From G963717155 sp963717155 (GTDB lineage: Bacteria; Actinomycetota; Thermoleophilia; Gaiellales; JALYLC01), in the NCBI GenBank assembly GCA_963717155.1, contig OY970326.1, positions 806,001 through 870,000 on the forward strand: DNA of 64,000 nt, in the 5' to 3' direction. Each line of letters begins with the position of its first letter. The stretch's first letter is position 1. Positions 62,034-64,000 of the stretch are shown here, piece by piece. Below the pieces are notes generated by a model. That model was not told the origin of the DNA. It worked only from the letters and a program-made list of their open reading frames with translations, and did no database searches. The position numbers were made by a program, and so were the translations under genes.

Positions 62034-62045
62034 GTCGCTACCCGC

Positions 62046-63794
62046 TCAATCGGGCGGGATCTCGGTGAACAGCATCTTCGTGTCGACGCCCGCCGACCTG
62101 GAGCGGAGCTGCATCACGACGTAGATCACGACGCCGATAGCGTAGAACAGCAACGCGTCGAGGATGCCGTTCGTCTCGAGGTAGTGCAGCTTCCCGCCGC
62201 CTTCGAGACTGTTCTCGATCGGCTTGAACACGGCGAAGATGTAGATCCACACCGGGAACACCAGCCAGACGAGGCCGAGCCATGGCAGCGCCTTGCCGAA
62301 TGGCGCGTTTCGCACAAGATCGGGTCGGCGGACGCGGACGAGCAGCGCGTTCACGCCGGGCATCGTCCAGGTGAGGAGCGCCATCACGATCGCGAACCAG
62401 GCAGTGCCGGCGAGGTTCAGCTTGTTGCCGGTCGTGGCGAGGAAGTGCGGCAGCGCGTTGTAGCTCTGGAAGAACAGGAACAGCGCTGTGAGACCGAGCG
62501 TCGCGAGGATCGCGTTCAGCGGCGCGCGGAGCCGCTCGTTGACGCGGCCGAACCACTCGGGGGCCTGCCGGTCGAGGCTCCACGCGAGCTGCATGCGGCT
62601 GATGAAGTTGATGTACACCGGGCAGAGGAGGAACGGGAAGATCGTTCCCGCCAACGAGATCAGCGCCCAGATCGGCCACAGGCTGCTGTTCGCGACCGCT
62701 GCGAGCAACGGCATCGAGTTCGGCTGACCCATGGGGAGCACCGGCAGGTTCGCGTTGAACCCCCAGTAGCTCGCGCCCCAGCTCACGTTCATTCCGAAGC
62801 CCAGGTGGTTCGAGATCGCGTCGACGTACAGCGAGTTGGCGACGACGCCGATCAGGAGCGCCCCGAGCAGGGCGATCATCACGCCGCGGCGCACGTTCCC
62901 GCGCACCTCGCCTGCGATGTACGCCGAGTACTGGAAGCCGATGAACTGGAACAGCAGGATCGAGAGCATGAACGGGAACACGGTCGTCGAGAAGATGTCG
63001 CTGAGGAAGCTGTGGCTGTTGCCCGCGAGGAAGTCGGCCTTGCCGGAGGCGGCGATCTTCGCGGCCGAGACGCCGTGGGTGTACTGCGGCAGGTTGCGAT
63101 TGAAGCTCGAGCGGCTGGTCGCCAGGAGGCCGAAGACGAACATCGCGATGAAGCTGGCGACGCCGAAGCCTGCGAGCGCGGTGACGACCTTGTGAAACGT
63201 TCGCGTCGGCAGCACGCACACGATCCCGATCAGCGCGAGAACGACGAGAGAGCCGATGAAGCCAGGGCTCCCGGTGATCGAGCCGGTCGAGTCGGTGAAC
63301 CAGGTGTTCGAGTGGTTGAAGAAGTGGCCGCCGGCCCCGATGCCGATGATGCGCGAGGTGATCTGGAGGTTTCGCAGAACGAGCGGGACCTCGAACGCGA
63401 TGATCAGAACCGACGCGATTACGAGCGTCCATGACTCCATCCAGCCGAGGAACGGATGGACGATGCGGCTCGAGAACACGTAGTCGCCGCCGGAGCGGGG
63501 CATCACGGACGTGAGCGACGCGAAGATCAGCGCCAGCACGGCGCAGAAGAGGCCCGCGATGATCGCGGCCCAGGCGTACTCCGAGATGCCGCCGAACTTC
63601 CACACGGGCACGAACGCGAGGGAGTAGAAGATCGGATACAGCGTGAGTCCGACACCGACGAACGCTGCGACGTTGAAGAAGAGCGCGTTCGTCACGCTCA
63701 CGTTGCGCACGAGCCCCGAGGACTGACGGATGAACAGCTTGGCGCTTCCCGCCGGCGCTCCGGGAGGAGCTTCAGACACGACCGATCTCTCCAA
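62046..63794 (-). CDS. APC-superfamily permease, large form
   Basis: 582 residues, about 12-14 membrane helices: ALFFNVAAFVGVGLTLYPIF, LIFASLTSVMPRSGGDYVFS (the PRSGG motif typical of APC), GWMESWTLVIASVLIIAFEV, and GTIFPFLLCPVYINFISRMQ. A loop of about 60 residues between helices 5 and 6 and a C-terminal TEIPPD tail are extra to the smaller permease at 40220. It transports amino acids or amines. In front of the metallophosphoesterase and nucleotidyltransferase genes in the same direction. Confidence 0.88.
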   Translation of the reverse strand: MERSVVSEAPPGAPAGSAKLFIRQSSGLVRNVSVTNALFFNVAAFVGVGLTLYPIFYSLAFVPVWKFGGISEYAWAAIIAGLFCAVLALIFASLTSVMPRSGGDYVFSSRIVHPFLGWMESWTLVIASVLIIAFEVPLVLRNLQITSRIIGIGAGGHFFNHSNTWFTDSTGSITGSPGFIGSLVVLALIGIVCVLPTRTFHKVVTALAGFGVASFIAMFVFGLLATSRSSFNRNLPQYTHGVSAAKIAASGKADFLAGNSHSFLSDIFSTTVFPFMLSILLFQFIGFQYSAYIAGEVRGNVRRGVMIALLGALLIGVVANSLYVDAISNHLGFGMNVSWGASYWGFNANLPVLPMGQPNSMPLLAAVANSSLWPIWALISLAGTIFPFLLCPVYINFISRMQLAWSLDRQAPEWFGRVNERLRAPLNAILATLGLTALFLFFQSYNALPHFLATTGNKLNLAGTAWFAIVMALLTWTMPGVNALLVRVRRPDLVRNAPFGKALPWLGLVWLVFPVWIYIFAVFKPIENSLEGGGKLHYLETNGILDALLFYAIGVVIYVVMQLRSRSAGVDTKMLFTEIPPD

Positions 63795-63913
63795 TCATCG
63801 AGTGGAGACGTCCATCCCTCGTGAACGCCCGATTTCCGCGAGTATCACGTTCCACCTGGCCGGAGTCAATCGGCGGCTACGTACAGCTTTCTGGGTGGTA
63901 GCGCGACTTCCGC

Positions 63914-64000
63914 TCAGGCGTGGCGCTGCGGCGCGCCGAGGCTCTCGCGCTCGGTCGTGAGCGCGAGGTACGCCGCGAGGAACGCGAGGGTGAAGAGCGC
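63914..64000 (-). CDS. C-terminal end of a membrane protein, cut by the window edge
   Basis: 28 codons and TGA 63914 on the minus strand: ALFTLAFLAAYLALTTERES then LGAPQRHA. The hydrophobic run suggests the last helix of a membrane protein. The remainder lies outside the window, so no function can be given. Confidence 0.45.
   Translation of the reverse strand, partial: ALFTLAFLAAYLALTTERESLGAPQRHA

Overview
The window is about 70% GC, uses GTG starts freely and is almost fully coding. Its gene content and style suggest a deep-branching actinobacterium, most likely class Thermoleophilia (Gaiellales or Solirubrobacterales type): leaderless promoters of the form TAnnnT plus about 6 nt plus ATG/GTG, a cargo-tagged DyP peroxidase, a lipobox protein next to tRNA-Ala, a YerC/HisR-type regulator at the his genes, and small LuxR-type regulators. 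No insertion sequence, prophage, CRISPR array or integron was seen. Many otherwise well-conserved genes carry single-base frameshifts, most of them in the first 15 kb and several at homopolymers. They look like assembly indels rather than decay, and I annotate such genes as one CDS each.

Layout. 0-15 kb: response regulator, DUF6328 membrane protein, glycine cleavage (gcvT, gcvH, convergent gcvP), a proline-racemase-family enzyme, an ECF sigma factor overlapping an alkyl-DNA repair protein, a glycosyltransferase, an RDD protein, nfo and gltX diverging from one palindromic promoter, and a PilZ protein. 15-23 kb: a UspA-UbiB fusion, a histidine-kinase remnant, then the histidine block (yerC/hisR, hisG, hisC-hisB fusion, hisH, hisF, hisIE on the minus strand; hisA divergent) with a palindromic operator between hisR and hisA. 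23-34 kb: cell elongation (mreC, mreD, mrdA, rodA), RNase E/G, ribosomal proteins L21 and L27, obgE, nadD, rsfS, pdxH. 34-39 kb: a lipoprotein, tRNA-Ala(GGC), a DyP peroxidase with an encapsulin-type tail, membrane proteins and a HAD-like protein.

39.2-50.5 kb is the most interesting region. It is a catabolic island of SDR, APC permease, PLP-dependent DSD1/D-threonine-aldolase-like enzyme, an unknown small protein, a GntR/FCD regulator, RidA, a DadA-like FAD enzyme, an acylating aldehyde dehydrogenase, a 4-hydroxy-2-oxoacid aldolase, a four-carbon acid sugar kinase, a class II aldolase and a VOC protein. Four near-identical copies of TGAKCAGACCAG sit just downstream of four recognisable promoters in the island, which defines a local GntR regulon. 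I infer that it takes up a hydroxylated amino acid or amine and degrades it by deamination to a 4-hydroxy-2-oxoacid, then to pyruvate and an acyl-CoA. The exact substrate cannot be read from the sequence.

50.5-64 kb: an orphan module (small LuxR-type regulator, papain-like protein, small Cys protein) with a shared intergenic motif, a DDAH-type amidinotransferase, leuS behind an intrinsic terminator that looks like an attenuator, competence genes comEA and comEC, holA, a VOC protein, a nucleotidyltransferase-like protein, a metallophosphoesterase and a second APC permease. The window ends inside another minus-strand gene.
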